Source of the DNA: Clostridia bacterium
GTDB lineage: Bacteria > Bacillota > Clostridia > Christensenellales > Borkfalkiaceae
Direction of reading: 5' to 3'
NCBI GenBank assembly: GCA_014804975.1
Contig: JAAUYT010000015.1
Location: 1 to 51,889 of the forward strand
Length of the DNA: 51,889 nucleotides
The notes under the pieces are model-generated. The model did no database searches and was not told the DNA's origin. It saw only the letters and a program-made list of their open reading frames with translations. Made by a program: the position numbers and the translations under genes. Positions 1 to 8,364 of this stretch are shown in pieces; the first letter of the stretch is position 1, and every line of letters begins with the position of its first letter.

Positions 1-16
1 ATTTCTCCCATTCCGA

Positions 17-103
17 TGGTGCCACTGACCGGGGTCGAACCGGTACGGTATTTCTACCGAGGGATTTTAAGTCCCTTGCGTCTGCCAATTCCACCACAGT
101 GGC
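17..103 (-). tRNA. tRNA-Leu (anticodon UAA)
   Basis: Read on the minus strand this is a complete class II tRNA. The acceptor arms GCCACTG and CAGTGGC pair, the T loop is GTTCGACCC, there is a long variable arm typical of leucine tRNAs, and the anticodon loop ACTTAAAATC gives anticodon TAA. The 3' CCA is encoded at 17-19, after discriminator A at 20. It reads leucine UUA and, by wobble, UUG codons. No other tRNA is visible beside it, but the window edge is only 16 bases away. Confidence 0.96.
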
Positions 104-222
104 GTTTCTATTCGATTATTCCGCTTGCCGAAATAACCGTAACATATTGTAACAAAGCGCAAACGAAAAGTCAAGCGGAATATTCTTTTTTTGAAAAAAG
201 ACGTAAAGAAAGGTTAAAAAAC

Positions 223-251
223 TTGATAAGTATTTTTAAAAGTGCTATCAT
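223..251 (+). promoter_or_regulatory. sigma-A promoter of the GtrA-like gene
   Basis: The -35 is TTGATA at 223-228 and the -10 is TATCAT at 246-251, with a 17-bp spacer. The predicted start of transcription falls at or within a base or two of the A of the ATG at 258. No Shine-Dalgarno sequence precedes that ATG, so the mRNA may be leaderless. Confidence 0.6.
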
Positions 252-257
252 AGGCGC

Positions 258-1034
258 ATGGAAAACGAATCAAAGGAAAATTTAAACGCAACGGATACCG
301 ATAGCGAAGCAGAAATCGACGAAGAGACTATTGAAAAAGTGACGGAAGAAACGCCCCCGAAAGACAACGGGGAGTCTGCGCAGGCAAAGCCGCTAACGAA
401 AAAACAGCTCTTTTTGCAGCTTGTAATATTTACTTTGTGTATGGCTTCGGCGGGGGTCATACAATTCGTAGTGACGGGCTTGCTTTCCACTTGGACGGGA
501 TTGATGTCCGAAGACAGCGGATATTATTGGATCGCCTATTTGGTTGGTCTGGTTCTTTCGGTAATATGGAGCTTTACCTTCAACCGTAAATTTACTTTTA
601 AGGCGGCAAGCAATTTGCCGCTCGCCATGGTGCTTGTGGCGCTCTACTATTGCGCGTTTGCGCCGCTTTCTACATTCGGCGCGAATGCGATCGTCAAGGC
701 ATGGAAAACCGCTGCCGGTGACGGCTGGGATAAAAACTACGAAATGGTGATTACCGTTGCCATGATGCTCATCAATTTCGTTACGGAATTTCTTTGGGAA
801 AAATTTGTCGTATTCAACGACAGAGTGATGGAAAAACTCGAACGCAAGCTTCATATCAAACACAAAGAAAAGCCTACCGAACAGACGGAAGCTCCCACGG
901 AAACGGTTACGGAAGAATCGGCGGAAACAACCGCCCACGAAGAAGCGGAGATACCGACCGAACAGACGACGGAGGAAGCGCCCGCGCCCGAGGAGCAAGC
1001 GGCACCCCCTACCGAAGAACAAAATCACGAATAA
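258..1034 (+). CDS. GtrA-like membrane protein with acidic tail
   Basis: The 258-residue protein has four predicted membrane segments between about residues 48 and 190. It contains the hallmark FNRKFTF motif after the second segment and an LWEKFVVF motif after the fourth, both typical of the GtrA family. Family members help flip or supply undecaprenyl-linked sugars for cell-surface glycosylation; the substrate here cannot be told. The first 45 residues and the last 55 are hydrophilic and rich in Glu, Thr, Pro and Ala, which is much longer than the usual 120-150 residue family size. The ATG at 258 is the only upstream start before the membrane core and has no ribosome binding site. It is monocistronic, ending in the hairpin at 1039. 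Confidence 0.82.
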   Translation: MENESKENLNATDTDSEAEIDEETIEKVTEETPPKDNGESAQAKPLTKKQLFLQLVIFTLCMASAGVIQFVVTGLLSTWTGLMSEDSGYYWIAYLVGLVLSVIWSFTFNRKFTFKAASNLPLAMVLVALYYCAFAPLSTFGANAIVKAWKTAAGDGWDKNYEMVITVAMMLINFVTEFLWEKFVVFNDRVMEKLERKLHIKHKEKPTEQTEAPTETVTEESAETTAHEEAEIPTEQTTEEAPAPEEQAAPPTEEQNHE

Positions 1035-1038
1035 CGAA

Positions 1039-1078
1039 TACGGGCGGAAACCGAAAACGGTTCCCGCCCGTACTTTTT
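1039..1078 (+). terminator. Rho-independent terminator of the GtrA-like gene
   Basis: GC-rich arms at 1039-1053 and 1058-1072 (TACGGGCGG pairing with CCGCCCGTA, one bulge) around an AAAA loop are followed by CTTTTT. It starts a few bases after the stop codon at 1034. Confidence 0.85.
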
Positions 1079-1105
1079 CATTGAAACCCCCGGCCATAGC
1101 TTCCC

Positions 1106-1984
1106 TTAGTTGTTTTCGAAGAATTCGAGAAGGGTGTGGCGCTTCCGCTCCAAATTCTTTTTCTCGTTCAAAAACTCGTGGCGCGATCCCTCGAAGAGCA
1201 CCATTTTCACGTTCTTCATGCCCGCCTTTTGGTAGTACTTATAAAGCTTTTTCACGCCCTTACCCATATTGCCCACGGGGTCCTGTGCCCCCGAAACGAG
1301 CAAAAGCGGCATATCCTTTCTCAGTCCCGCCGCGTACTTTTTCGTGTAGAGCGATTTGAGCCCCTTGAAGAAATCAGAATAAAACTTCTTCGAACAGGTG
1401 AAGCCGCAGAACTTGTCCGCATGATAAGCGGCGTTGTTCTCCGCGTCCGCCGAGAGCCATTCACGATTCTTGAATTTTTTGGCGTAGCTTCCGAAGGACT
1501 GATCCTCGATAAACTTTGCGGGCTTCTTTTTGTTTCCGCTCCCCGCGACCACTGCGCCGAGGTAGACCTCGAAGTCCTTCTTCTTATTGCTGCCGCCAAT
1601 GACGGCGCCGTCCACCTTGTCGCCGTACTTCGAGATATAGCACTGCGTTAAAAACGACCCATAGGAAAACCCGAAGATAAAGTATTTCAAATTCGGATAC
1701 TTCGCCTTGTAATAATCAGTCAACGCCCCTTCGTCCTTGACCGTATCGAAGAACATATTGTCGCACTCGGAATAACCGAGGCAGTCGGGATCGGTATAGC
1801 CGTGCCCGCGGTGGTCGTCCGCCGCAACGAGATAACCGTGCTCGTTGAGATATTTCGCGAACTCTCCGTAGCGTGCGCCGTGCTCCGTCATGCCGTGCAC
1901 GATCTGCACGAAGCCCTTGGGCTCTTCTACGTCGAGCCATTCGTGCACGAAAATCTTCTTTCCGTCAAAGCTTTCAAAAATCAT
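1106..1984 (-). CDS. alpha/beta hydrolase, monoacylglycerol lipase/lysophospholipase type
   Basis: This 292-residue cytosolic serine hydrolase has the Hydrolase_4 layout. The oxyanion motif HGMTEH is at residues 30-35, the DHRGHG motif at 57-62, the nucleophile elbow GFSYGS with Ser107, an acid in GAQDP (Asp235) and the base in GSRHE (His269). These are the expected catalytic triad positions. Family members cleave monoacylglycerols or lysophospholipids; the true substrate is unknown. The start has a GGAGG site a few bases upstream. It is a single gene with its own promoter and convergent with the GtrA-like gene. Confidence 0.88.
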   Translation of the reverse strand: MIFESFDGKKIFVHEWLDVEEPKGFVQIVHGMTEHGARYGEFAKYLNEHGYLVAADDHRGHGYTDPDCLGYSECDNMFFDTVKDEGALTDYYKAKYPNLKYFIFGFSYGSFLTQCYISKYGDKVDGAVIGGSNKKKDFEVYLGAVVAGSGNKKKPAKFIEDQSFGSYAKKFKNREWLSADAENNAAYHADKFCGFTCSKKFYSDFFKGLKSLYTKKYAAGLRKDMPLLLVSGAQDPVGNMGKGVKKLYKYYQKAGMKNVKMVLFEGSRHEFLNEKKNLERKRHTLLEFFENN

Positions 1985-2043
1985 AAATTCCTCCGTGCGG
2001 GTTTTCCCGCGTTTTGTTAAGGTATTGGCAATGCCTGTATAAC

Positions 2044-2071
2044 ATTATAACAGATTCCAAAAATTTTTCAA
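2044..2071 (-). promoter_or_regulatory. promoter of the alpha/beta hydrolase
   Basis: On the minus strand a TATAAT -10 (2044-2049) lies 16 bp from a TTGAAA -35 (2066-2071). The leader between it and the start codon at 1984 carries a small CGGG/CCCG hairpin. Confidence 0.55.
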
Positions 2072-2122
2072 CCGTTTTCCACACATTCCCTCTATTGCCA
2101 TGAACATACCTGCATTCTTTTC

Positions 2123-2152
2123 TTGATTTTGCCCATTGCGCTCTGATATAAT
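2123..2152 (+). promoter_or_regulatory. promoter of the SH3b-NlpC/P60 lipoprotein
   Basis: TTGATT (2123-2128) and TATAAT (2147-2152) are 18 bp apart, and the -10 carries the extended TGA upstream. The 5' leader has a small TTCCC-GAAA-GGGAA hairpin, then the AAGGAG ribosome binding site at 2183-2188. Confidence 0.6.
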
Positions 2153-2194
2153 AAAGTTCCCGAAAGGGGAAATACAAACGATAAGGAGACGGAT

Positions 2195-3043
2195 ATGAAG
2201 AAATATCCTGCGATCACCTGCGCCTGTATGTTGGCGGCGCTTGCTCTGCCCGCGTTTGCGGCTTGCTCCAAAGATACCGGTACGGAAGCCCTCGTTCCGC
2301 CCGAAGAAATTATAGAACCCCTTGCTCCTTCCGAAGAAGAACCGAATATTGAAGAAGTGATCCCTTCCGAGACCGAACCCGAAACACCCGTCGCTATACC
2401 TGAAAAGAAACCTGCCGTCGCCGAGTACGTGAAAATTACGACCGATAATCTGAACGTGCGCAAAGGCGCGGGAACGAACTACGCTTCCCTCGGCACGGTG
2501 GAAAAGAATATCCTCATGAAGTACGCGGGCAAGTCGGGCAGTTGGTACGAAACGCGCTACATGGGACAGACGGCGTTCGTGCACGCCGACCACGCGCAAA
2601 TCGTCACGCTTGAAACAGGTAACGAACAAACTGAAAAAATCATTGAAGAGGGGCTGAATGTTTTGGGCACGCCCTACGTTTACGGCGCGACGCGCTTACA
2701 CGACGGCAAGGGAAATCTTATAAGCGGCTTTACGACGAAGAAATTCGACTGCTCCTCCCTCATGCAGTTCATGTTTTACAGGGGCGCGGGGATCCTTCTC
2801 AATATGAATACCCGCACGCAGATCACGCAGGGTAAAGCAGTTACCGACGAGCTTAAACGGGGAGACTTGATGTTCTTTACGAACGCCTCGCGGAAAAACA
2901 ATACGGGTATCGAACGCGTGGGACACGTTGCTTTGTACCTTGGCAATAACTATATTCTGCATACCGCAAGCGACTATGCAAAAATCGAACAGATTTCTCA
3001 AACCCGTTGGAGCTACTATCTCGGCGCAAGAAGAATGGGTTGA
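2195..3043 (+). CDS. lipoprotein with SH3b and NlpC/P60 cell-wall hydrolase domains
   Basis: A lipoprotein signal peptide ends in FAA-Cys24. A Glu/Pro-rich linker follows (residues 30-75), then a bacterial SH3 domain (78-137, with the LNVRKGAGTNY motif) and an NlpC/P60 domain (about 148-282). The catalytic residues are visible: Cys186 in FDCSS, His244 in GHVALYLG and His256 in ILHT. The enzyme is expected to cut gamma-D-Glu-diaminopimelate bonds in peptidoglycan from the outer face of the membrane, with SH3b binding the wall. It is a single gene between its own promoter and the hairpin at 3050. Confidence 0.93.
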   Translation: MKKYPAITCACMLAALALPAFAACSKDTGTEALVPPEEIIEPLAPSEEEPNIEEVIPSETEPETPVAIPEKKPAVAEYVKITTDNLNVRKGAGTNYASLGTVEKNILMKYAGKSGSWYETRYMGQTAFVHADHAQIVTLETGNEQTEKIIEEGLNVLGTPYVYGATRLHDGKGNLISGFTTKKFDCSSLMQFMFYRGAGILLNMNTRTQITQGKAVTDELKRGDLMFFTNASRKNNTGIERVGHVALYLGNNYILHTASDYAKIEQISQTRWSYYLGARRMG

Positions 3044-3049
3044 GTTTGA

Positions 3050-3092
3050 AAAATTACCCCCTTCGCGCATTCCGCGCGAAGGGGGTAATTTT
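3050..3092. terminator. long perfect hairpin terminator
   Basis: The arms AAATTACCCCCTTCGCGC and its complement flank an ATTCC loop, running into TTTT. It terminates the lipoprotein gene on the plus strand and is nearly symmetrical, so it could work on either strand. Confidence 0.85.
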
Positions 3093-3121
3093 ATACGGGG
3101 CAAACTATTTTTAGAAAACCA

Positions 3122-3150
3122 TTGACAAATATTCCCCGTTATGGTAAAAT
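3122..3150 (+). promoter_or_regulatory. strong sigma-A promoter of the SecB-like gene
   Basis: TTGACA (3122-3127) and TAAAAT (3145-3150) are separated by exactly 17 bp. An upstream in-frame ATG at 3141 lies inside this promoter, so it cannot be the start; translation must begin at 3180, where a GAGGTG site precedes the ATG. Confidence 0.82.
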
Positions 3151-3179
3151 TTAGAAGATTAAACCAACGAGGTGAAACT

Positions 3180-3629
3180 ATGATCGATTATACGCTGAAA
3201 GGGCTTACGGCAGACGAGCTCTATTTTAAAGTGAATCCCATTAAGGCGACTGCCGATACCAAATTCGAGATCAAACCGCTTTTCTCCCGTCAGATCAGAC
3301 AGGCGAACGAAAACCCCGAAATCAACGTGGTGATGCTCGAATGCAAGATCGAAACGAACGAGAAAGAACCCAAACCCTTCAATCTTACGGTGCGCTTGAT
3401 GGGCGTATTCGAAGTGAAGAACATGAATAATGACGACGACAGAAGAATCTTTGCGATCAACGCAACGGAGACGATGTTCCCCTATCTTCGCGCGGCAGTC
3501 ACAAACCTTACGGCGGACGCGCTTGTAAATCCCCTGACGCTTCCCGTCGTTCCCGGCGCGACTCTCTTCCCCGAGGACAGAGGCGTAGCGGGCTACACCT
3601 TGAACGTCGACCCCAATTCTTTAAACTAA
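3180..3629 (+). CDS. SecB-like chaperone family protein
   Basis: The 149-residue soluble protein looks like the divergent SecB-like family of Firmicutes. It has an alternating beta-strand core (residues 10-110), including a conserved NATETMFPYLRAAVTNLTADA segment and a PLTLPVV motif that resembles the C-terminal region of SecB. SecB proteins hold preproteins unfolded for export. Here a role in secretion or as a solitary chaperone is inference. The start is fixed by promoter position and the GAGGTG site. The gene is monocistronic with a strong promoter and terminator. Confidence 0.7.
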   Translation: MIDYTLKGLTADELYFKVNPIKATADTKFEIKPLFSRQIRQANENPEINVVMLECKIETNEKEPKPFNLTVRLMGVFEVKNMNNDDDRRIFAINATETMFPYLRAAVTNLTADALVNPLTLPVVPGATLFPEDRGVAGYTLNVDPNSLN

Positions 3630-3640
3630 ACTAATTGTAA

Positions 3641-3672
3641 AAAAGCCGTCCCTTATCGGGACGGCTTTTTTT
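3641..3672. terminator. bidirectional terminator
   Basis: The hairpin AAAAGCCGTCCC-TTAT-CGGGACGGCTTTT is flanked by A and T runs on both sides. It serves the SecB-like gene on the plus strand and the convergent aminotransferase on the minus strand. Confidence 0.88.
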
Positions 3673-3679
3673 CGTATCA

Positions 3680-4858
3680 TTACTTTTGATACTCTTTCGC
3701 TAATTTTTCAAAGGCGGGGAGCGCTCTTTGAATCATCTCCGTGGGAACGCAATAGGAAATACGGACGTAACCCTTTACCCCGAAGCTATCGGACGGAACG
3801 AACAATAATTCATGTTTTTTTGCGCGTTCGCAGAATGCGTTTGCATCGGGCTCCAAACTCTTTACAAATAGATAAAACGCACCGTCCGGCTCGATTGCAG
3901 TGTACCCCATATCCGTAAGCGCACCGTATAAAAGCGCGCGGTTTTTTTCGTAAACTCCGATATCCGAAGTCATTCCGATGCACTTTTTTATCACCTGCTG
4001 AAAGAGCGCGGGAGCGCACACAAAGCCGAGGTCTCTGCCCGCGCCCGCGCACGCCGCATACAGCGCGTCCGCGTCCTCCGCCCTATCGTTCACCGCCAGA
4101 TACCCGATACGCTCGCCTGCAAGCGTTAAGCACTTCGAGAAGGAATAACACACGATCGTATTATCGTAATAGCTTGCGGGGAAAGGGACTTTTGCGCCGT
4201 AGGTGAGCTCCCGGTACGGCTCGTCGGAAATAAGATAGACGGGCTTTTTAAATTCCTTGCTCTTCTTATTTAAAAGAGAAGCAAGCGCCTTGATTTCCTC
4301 TTCCCGATACACCACGCCCGTGGGGTTGCAGGGAGAATTGAGAATGACCGCCGCCGTGTTCTTCGTAATCGCTTTTTCAAGCGCAGTTAAATCAAGGCGG
4401 AAGTTTTCATCCGTCATAACTTCTTTACACACGCCGTGCGCGCCTTCGATAAACACGCGGTATTCGGGGAAGTAGGGCGCAAGAACGACCACTTCCTCGC
4501 CGCCCGAAAGGATCGCGTTGAGCACGACCGTCAATGATGCCGCCGCCCCGCAGCTCAGGTAGATATGGTTTGCGGAAATCTCTGCGCCGAACTCCTTACG
4601 TAGATATTCCGCGACCGCCTCGCGCACCGCAGGATCTCCCTGCGCGGAAGTATAGCCGTGGAGCTGAGCCGAAGGCACCTCGTTCAAGAGCCGAATGATT
4701 TCCTCCTTCACGCAGTCGGGCGCGGGCGCAGAAGGGTTCCCGATCGAAAAATCGAACACGTTCTCCTTGCCGATTTCCTTTGCACGCTGTTTGCCGTATT
4801 CGAAGAGCTCGCGGATCGCAGAGCGCTCTTCCCCTAACTTCCGTCTCCTTTCGTTCAT
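3680..4858 (-). CDS. class I/II PLP-dependent aminotransferase
   Basis: The 392-residue protein is a full-length fold-type I aminotransferase. The NSPCNPTG motif, the SDEPYRE motif (PLP pyridine and phenol contacts) and the SFSKCLTLAGERIGY motif with the Schiff-base lysine are all present. Such enzymes move amino groups between aspartate, aromatic or other amino acids and 2-oxoacids; the substrate cannot be read from sequence. It is the last gene of the block running from the nucleotidase at 8955 through uvrA and the MmcQ/YjbR gene, 12 bp after the latter. Confidence 0.92.
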   Translation of the reverse strand: MNERRRKLGEERSAIRELFEYGKQRAKEIGKENVFDFSIGNPSAPAPDCVKEEIIRLLNEVPSAQLHGYTSAQGDPAVREAVAEYLRKEFGAEISANHIYLSCGAAASLTVVLNAILSGGEEVVVLAPYFPEYRVFIEGAHGVCKEVMTDENFRLDLTALEKAITKNTAAVILNSPCNPTGVVYREEEIKALASLLNKKSKEFKKPVYLISDEPYRELTYGAKVPFPASYYDNTIVCYSFSKCLTLAGERIGYLAVNDRAEDADALYAACAGAGRDLGFVCAPALFQQVIKKCIGMTSDIGVYEKNRALLYGALTDMGYTAIEPDGAFYLFVKSLEPDANAFCERAKKHELLFVPSDSFGVKGYVRISYCVPTEMIQRALPAFEKLAKEYQK

Positions 4859-4870
4859 ATCGTTCTCCTT

Positions 4871-5539
4871 TTACTTTTTCAATGCCAGAACTCTGCTCTT
4901 GTCAATGAGTTCCGTGATTGTGGAAAACTCCACCGAGCCATCCAACAAAACCGTCACCCAACTCTTTTTATTCATGTGCCATGCGGGAGCAAAGCCGCGC
5001 CTGTGGATAAGCTCGGGAACTTCGACCTCTTCCGCACGCAGGTCGACAATTTCCACGATTTCGTCTGTGGATAACCCCACCTTATTCCCCGCGACCGTCA
5101 ACAATGCGGCGTACCACTTGCGGTTGTCCGTGCGGCGCAAAACGCCGTTATCGGGAAACTTCTCCCAAAGATATTCGCAGGTCTCGCCGTACTTTTCCTT
5201 CGCGTATTCCAATATTTTTTTGGCATATCTGCTCTTGAACACCGCCCTATCGAAACAACTTTCCGCAATAGTAAGAAGCGCGTCCTCGTACGCCTTTCTC
5301 ACTTCCCCCACGAAGCTCCCCTCCGCACCCGCCACGAGGTGCAAAGTGTACGGCGCGTCCGCTTCGGGGTCGAAGAGTTCGGCGTTCACTTTTCCGTCGT
5401 TCGTCACGGTTACGCGGAGAAGAAAACTAAGCAACGGGCTCTCCCTGTAATACCCTTCTTCCGTTTTCGTAAAACCGTTTCTAAGAAGTTTTTCTTGATT
5501 GGGTTCGCCCTGCGAAAATAATCTATCGAAGTCCGTCAT
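4871..5539 (-). CDS. MmcQ/YjbR family protein with extra N-terminal region
   Basis: The 222-residue protein has a C-terminal MmcQ/YjbR domain (about residues 125-222) with the KWYAALLTV and GFAPAWHMNKKSWVTVLLDG motifs. Ahead of it lies a second region of about 110 residues seen in longer Clostridial members. The fold resembles a CyaY-like DNA-binding domain; the cellular role is not established. The start is ATG at 5539, which overlaps the uvrA stop codon by four bases (ATGA), a sign of translational coupling. A longer in-frame extension to 5584 would overlap uvrA further and is less likely. Confidence 0.85.
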   Translation of the reverse strand: MTDFDRLFSQGEPNQEKLLRNGFTKTEEGYYRESPLLSFLLRVTVTNDGKVNAELFDPEADAPYTLHLVAGAEGSFVGEVRKAYEDALLTIAESCFDRAVFKSRYAKKILEYAKEKYGETCEYLWEKFPDNGVLRRTDNRKWYAALLTVAGNKVGLSTDEIVEIVDLRAEEVEVPELIHRRGFAPAWHMNKKSWVTVLLDGSVEFSTITELIDKSRVLALKK

Positions 5540-8352
5540 GAAAGTACTTCCTTTAAGAAATGCCCCGTGTAGCTCTTTTCGCATTTTGCGACTTCCTCGG
5601 GACTGCCCGTTACGACGATCGTGCCGCCGCCGTCGCCGCCCTCCGGTCCGAGGTCGATCAGGTAGTCTGCAATTTTAATCACGTCGAGGTTGTGTTCGAT
5701 GACGAGCACGGTATTTCCGCCCTCTCGAAGTCTCATGAGAATATCGACGAGCTTCTGTACGTCGTAGCTTGAAAGCCCCGTCGTGGGCTCGTCCAAGATA
5801 TAGAAGGTCTTGCCCGTGGAGCGCTTCGAAAGCTCAGTCGCAAGCTTCACGCGCTGCGCCTCGCCGCCCGAAAGGGTGGTGGAGCTCTGACCTAATTTGA
5901 TATACCCCAAGCCCACCTCTTTGAGCGTAGAAATTTTATTATACACCGAGGGCACGGGGCGGAAGAAGTCGCACGCTTCCTCGACGGTCATATCGAGAAC
6001 GTCGGCAATCGATTTGCCCTTGTACTTGACTTCGAGCGTTTCGCGGTTATAACGTTTCCCCCCGCATACCTCGCAGGGCACGAACACGTCAGGCAGGAAG
6101 TGCATTTCGATTTTCATAATGCCGTCGCCCTCGCAGTTCTCGCACCGCCCGCCCGCGACGTTGAATGAAAATCTTCCCGCCTTATAGCCCATCGTGCGCG
6201 CGTCCTGCGTGGCGGCGAAGAGCTCGCGAATCGCAGAGAATACGCCCGTATAGGTTGCGGGGTTGGAACGGGGCGTACGCCCGATCGGAGACTGATCGAT
6301 TGCAATGACCTTATCGAAATACTCCGTTCCTTCCGCCTCTCCGCTCTTGCCCAAGGGAAGGTGCGCGCCGCCCAGCTTTTCCGAGAGCACGGGAAGAATG
6401 ATTTCGTTGACGAGGGAAGATTTCCCCGAACCGGATACCCCCGTGACCGCCGTGATGAGCCCTGCGGGAATTTCCGCCGTAATGCCCTTTAAATTGTTCT
6501 GTTTGCAATCGCGTATTTTGAGCCATCTGCCGTCCGGCTGTTTGCGCGTTGACGGCACCTCGATTTTCTTTCTGCCCGCAAGATAGTCACCCGTGATCGA
6601 GCGGGGCTCGTTCATGATATCTTCCTGCGTTCCGCACGCAACTATCTCTCCCCCGTGCACGCCCGCGAAGGGTCCCACGTCCACGATATAGTCGGCTTCG
6701 CGAATGGTCTCCTCGTCGTGCTCGACGACGATTAAAGTATTCCCCAAATCACGCAAACCTTTGAGGGAAGCAAGCAGCTTTTCGTTATCGCGCTGGTGCA
6801 GCCCGATACTCGGCTCGTCGAGAATATACAGTACGCCCGAGAGCGCAGAGCCGATCTGCGTTGCAAGCCGAATGCGCTGGCTCTCGCCGCCCGACAGGGT
6901 CGCGGCGCTCCGCGTAAGCGTTAAATAGTCGAGTCCCACGCCAATCAAAAAGTCGAGGCGTTTGCCGATTTCCTTTAACACGACGCCCGCGATCGCCTTC
7001 TGCGTTTCGGAAAGGGTGAGCCCCGCGATAAACTCTTTCAAATTCCGTATGGGCATATCGCACGCTTCGTAAATGTTCTTACCCCCCACCGTGACCGCAA
7101 GCGCCTCGCGCTTTAAGCGTTTGCCGCGGCACGCGGGACAGTCCGTCGTGCGCATATACCGTTCGATATCGTACTTCACGCCGTCCGACGAAGTGTTCTT
7201 ATAGCGGCGTTCGAGGTTGTTGACGAAGCCTTCCCACTTCATTTTATAGCTGCCCGAAAAAGAGCGGGTATTATACGAAAGGTCGATTTCCTCGCCCCCG
7301 TTTCCGTACATGATAATATCGTACGCGCTCTTGGGCAAATCCTTGACGGGCGTATCGATGGAGAACCCGTAGTGCTTGGCAAGCGCGGTCACGTACATGA
7401 GGTTGGTCGAATTGCTGTCTAACATCCACCCGCCCGCATGGATCGCACCCTCGCGGATGGTCTTGGTTTTATCGGGACAGATGAGGTCGGGATCAACGGA
7501 CTGCTTAAAGCCTAAGCCCGAGCATTCGGGACACGCGCCCCAAGGCGTGTTGAACGAGAACAAACGCGGTTCGATTTCTTCGATCGAAATGCCGCAGTCG
7601 GGGCAGGCGTAACGGGAGGAATAGAGCGTTTCCTCTTCCCCGCAGGAGACCGTCACGAGTCCGTCCGCAAGACGGAGCGCCGCTTCGAGGCTCTCGGTCA
7701 GTCGGCTTAAAATTCCCTCTTTGACGACGAGCCTGTCGATCACCACGCTCACGTTGTGCTTGTTGTTCTTTTCGAGCTTGATATCCTCTTGCAAGTCGTA
7801 GACGATTCCGTCCACCTTCACGCGGGCGTAACCGCTCTTTCTGTAACCCGCAAGCTCCTTTTGGAATTCTCCCTTTCTGCCTCTGACTACGGGCGCCTCA
7901 ATGAGGAGCTTGCTTCCCTCTGGCATTGCCATGACGCGGTCGGCGATTTCGTCCACCGTTTGACGGCGAATCTCCCTTCCGCACTTGGGGCAGTGCGGCG
8001 TGCCGATCCTTGCATACAGAAGGCGCAGGTAGTCGTATATCTCCGTGACCGTTCCCACCGTGGAACGGGGGTTGTGCGAGGTCGTCTTCTGGTCGATACT
8101 GATCGCGGGTGAAAGCCCTTCGATGCTCTCCACGTTGGGCTTTTCCATCATGCCGAGGAATTGCCGCGCGTAGGAAGAGAGGCTCTCCATATAGCGGCGC
8201 TGCCCCTCCGCAAAGATCGTATCGAAGGCAAGCGTACTCTTACCCGAACCCGATACGCCCGTAAACACCGTGAGCGTGTTCTTGGGAACGCGCACGGTCA
8301 CGTCCTTTAAGTTATTCTCTTTTGCGCCTTTTACGTATAATTCGTCCTTCAT
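5536..8352 (-). CDS. uvrA: UvrA, excinuclease ABC subunit A
   Basis: The 938-residue protein is full length for the DNA-damage recognition ATPase of nucleotide excision repair. Both ABC cassettes are present: Walker A GVSGSGKSTLAFD near residue 32 and GVSGSGKSSLVNE in the C-terminal half, with two LSGGE signature motifs. The zinc-binding CxxC pairs are visible (CPDCG...CPECSG and CENCEGDG...CEVCGG). UvrA loads UvrB, which lies upstream on the same strand, separated by the nucleotidase gene and a repeat. It starts 12 bp after the nucleotidase and is coupled to the MmcQ/YjbR gene. Confidence 0.99.
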   Translation of the reverse strand: MKDELYVKGAKENNLKDVTVRVPKNTLTVFTGVSGSGKSTLAFDTIFAEGQRRYMESLSSYARQFLGMMEKPNVESIEGLSPAISIDQKTTSHNPRSTVGTVTEIYDYLRLLYARIGTPHCPKCGREIRRQTVDEIADRVMAMPEGSKLLIEAPVVRGRKGEFQKELAGYRKSGYARVKVDGIVYDLQEDIKLEKNNKHNVSVVIDRLVVKEGILSRLTESLEAALRLADGLVTVSCGEEETLYSSRYACPDCGISIEEIEPRLFSFNTPWGACPECSGLGFKQSVDPDLICPDKTKTIREGAIHAGGWMLDSNSTNLMYVTALAKHYGFSIDTPVKDLPKSAYDIIMYGNGGEEIDLSYNTRSFSGSYKMKWEGFVNNLERRYKNTSSDGVKYDIERYMRTTDCPACRGKRLKREALAVTVGGKNIYEACDMPIRNLKEFIAGLTLSETQKAIAGVVLKEIGKRLDFLIGVGLDYLTLTRSAATLSGGESQRIRLATQIGSALSGVLYILDEPSIGLHQRDNEKLLASLKGLRDLGNTLIVVEHDEETIREADYIVDVGPFAGVHGGEIVACGTQEDIMNEPRSITGDYLAGRKKIEVPSTRKQPDGRWLKIRDCKQNNLKGITAEIPAGLITAVTGVSGSGKSSLVNEIILPVLSEKLGGAHLPLGKSGEAEGTEYFDKVIAIDQSPIGRTPRSNPATYTGVFSAIRELFAATQDARTMGYKAGRFSFNVAGGRCENCEGDGIMKIEMHFLPDVFVPCEVCGGKRYNRETLEVKYKGKSIADVLDMTVEEACDFFRPVPSVYNKISTLKEVGLGYIKLGQSSTTLSGGEAQRVKLATELSKRSTGKTFYILDEPTTGLSSYDVQKLVDILMRLREGGNTVLVIEHNLDVIKIADYLIDLGPEGGDGGGTIVVTGSPEEVAKCEKSYTGHFLKEVLS

Positions 8353-8364
8353 ACTTTTATCCTT

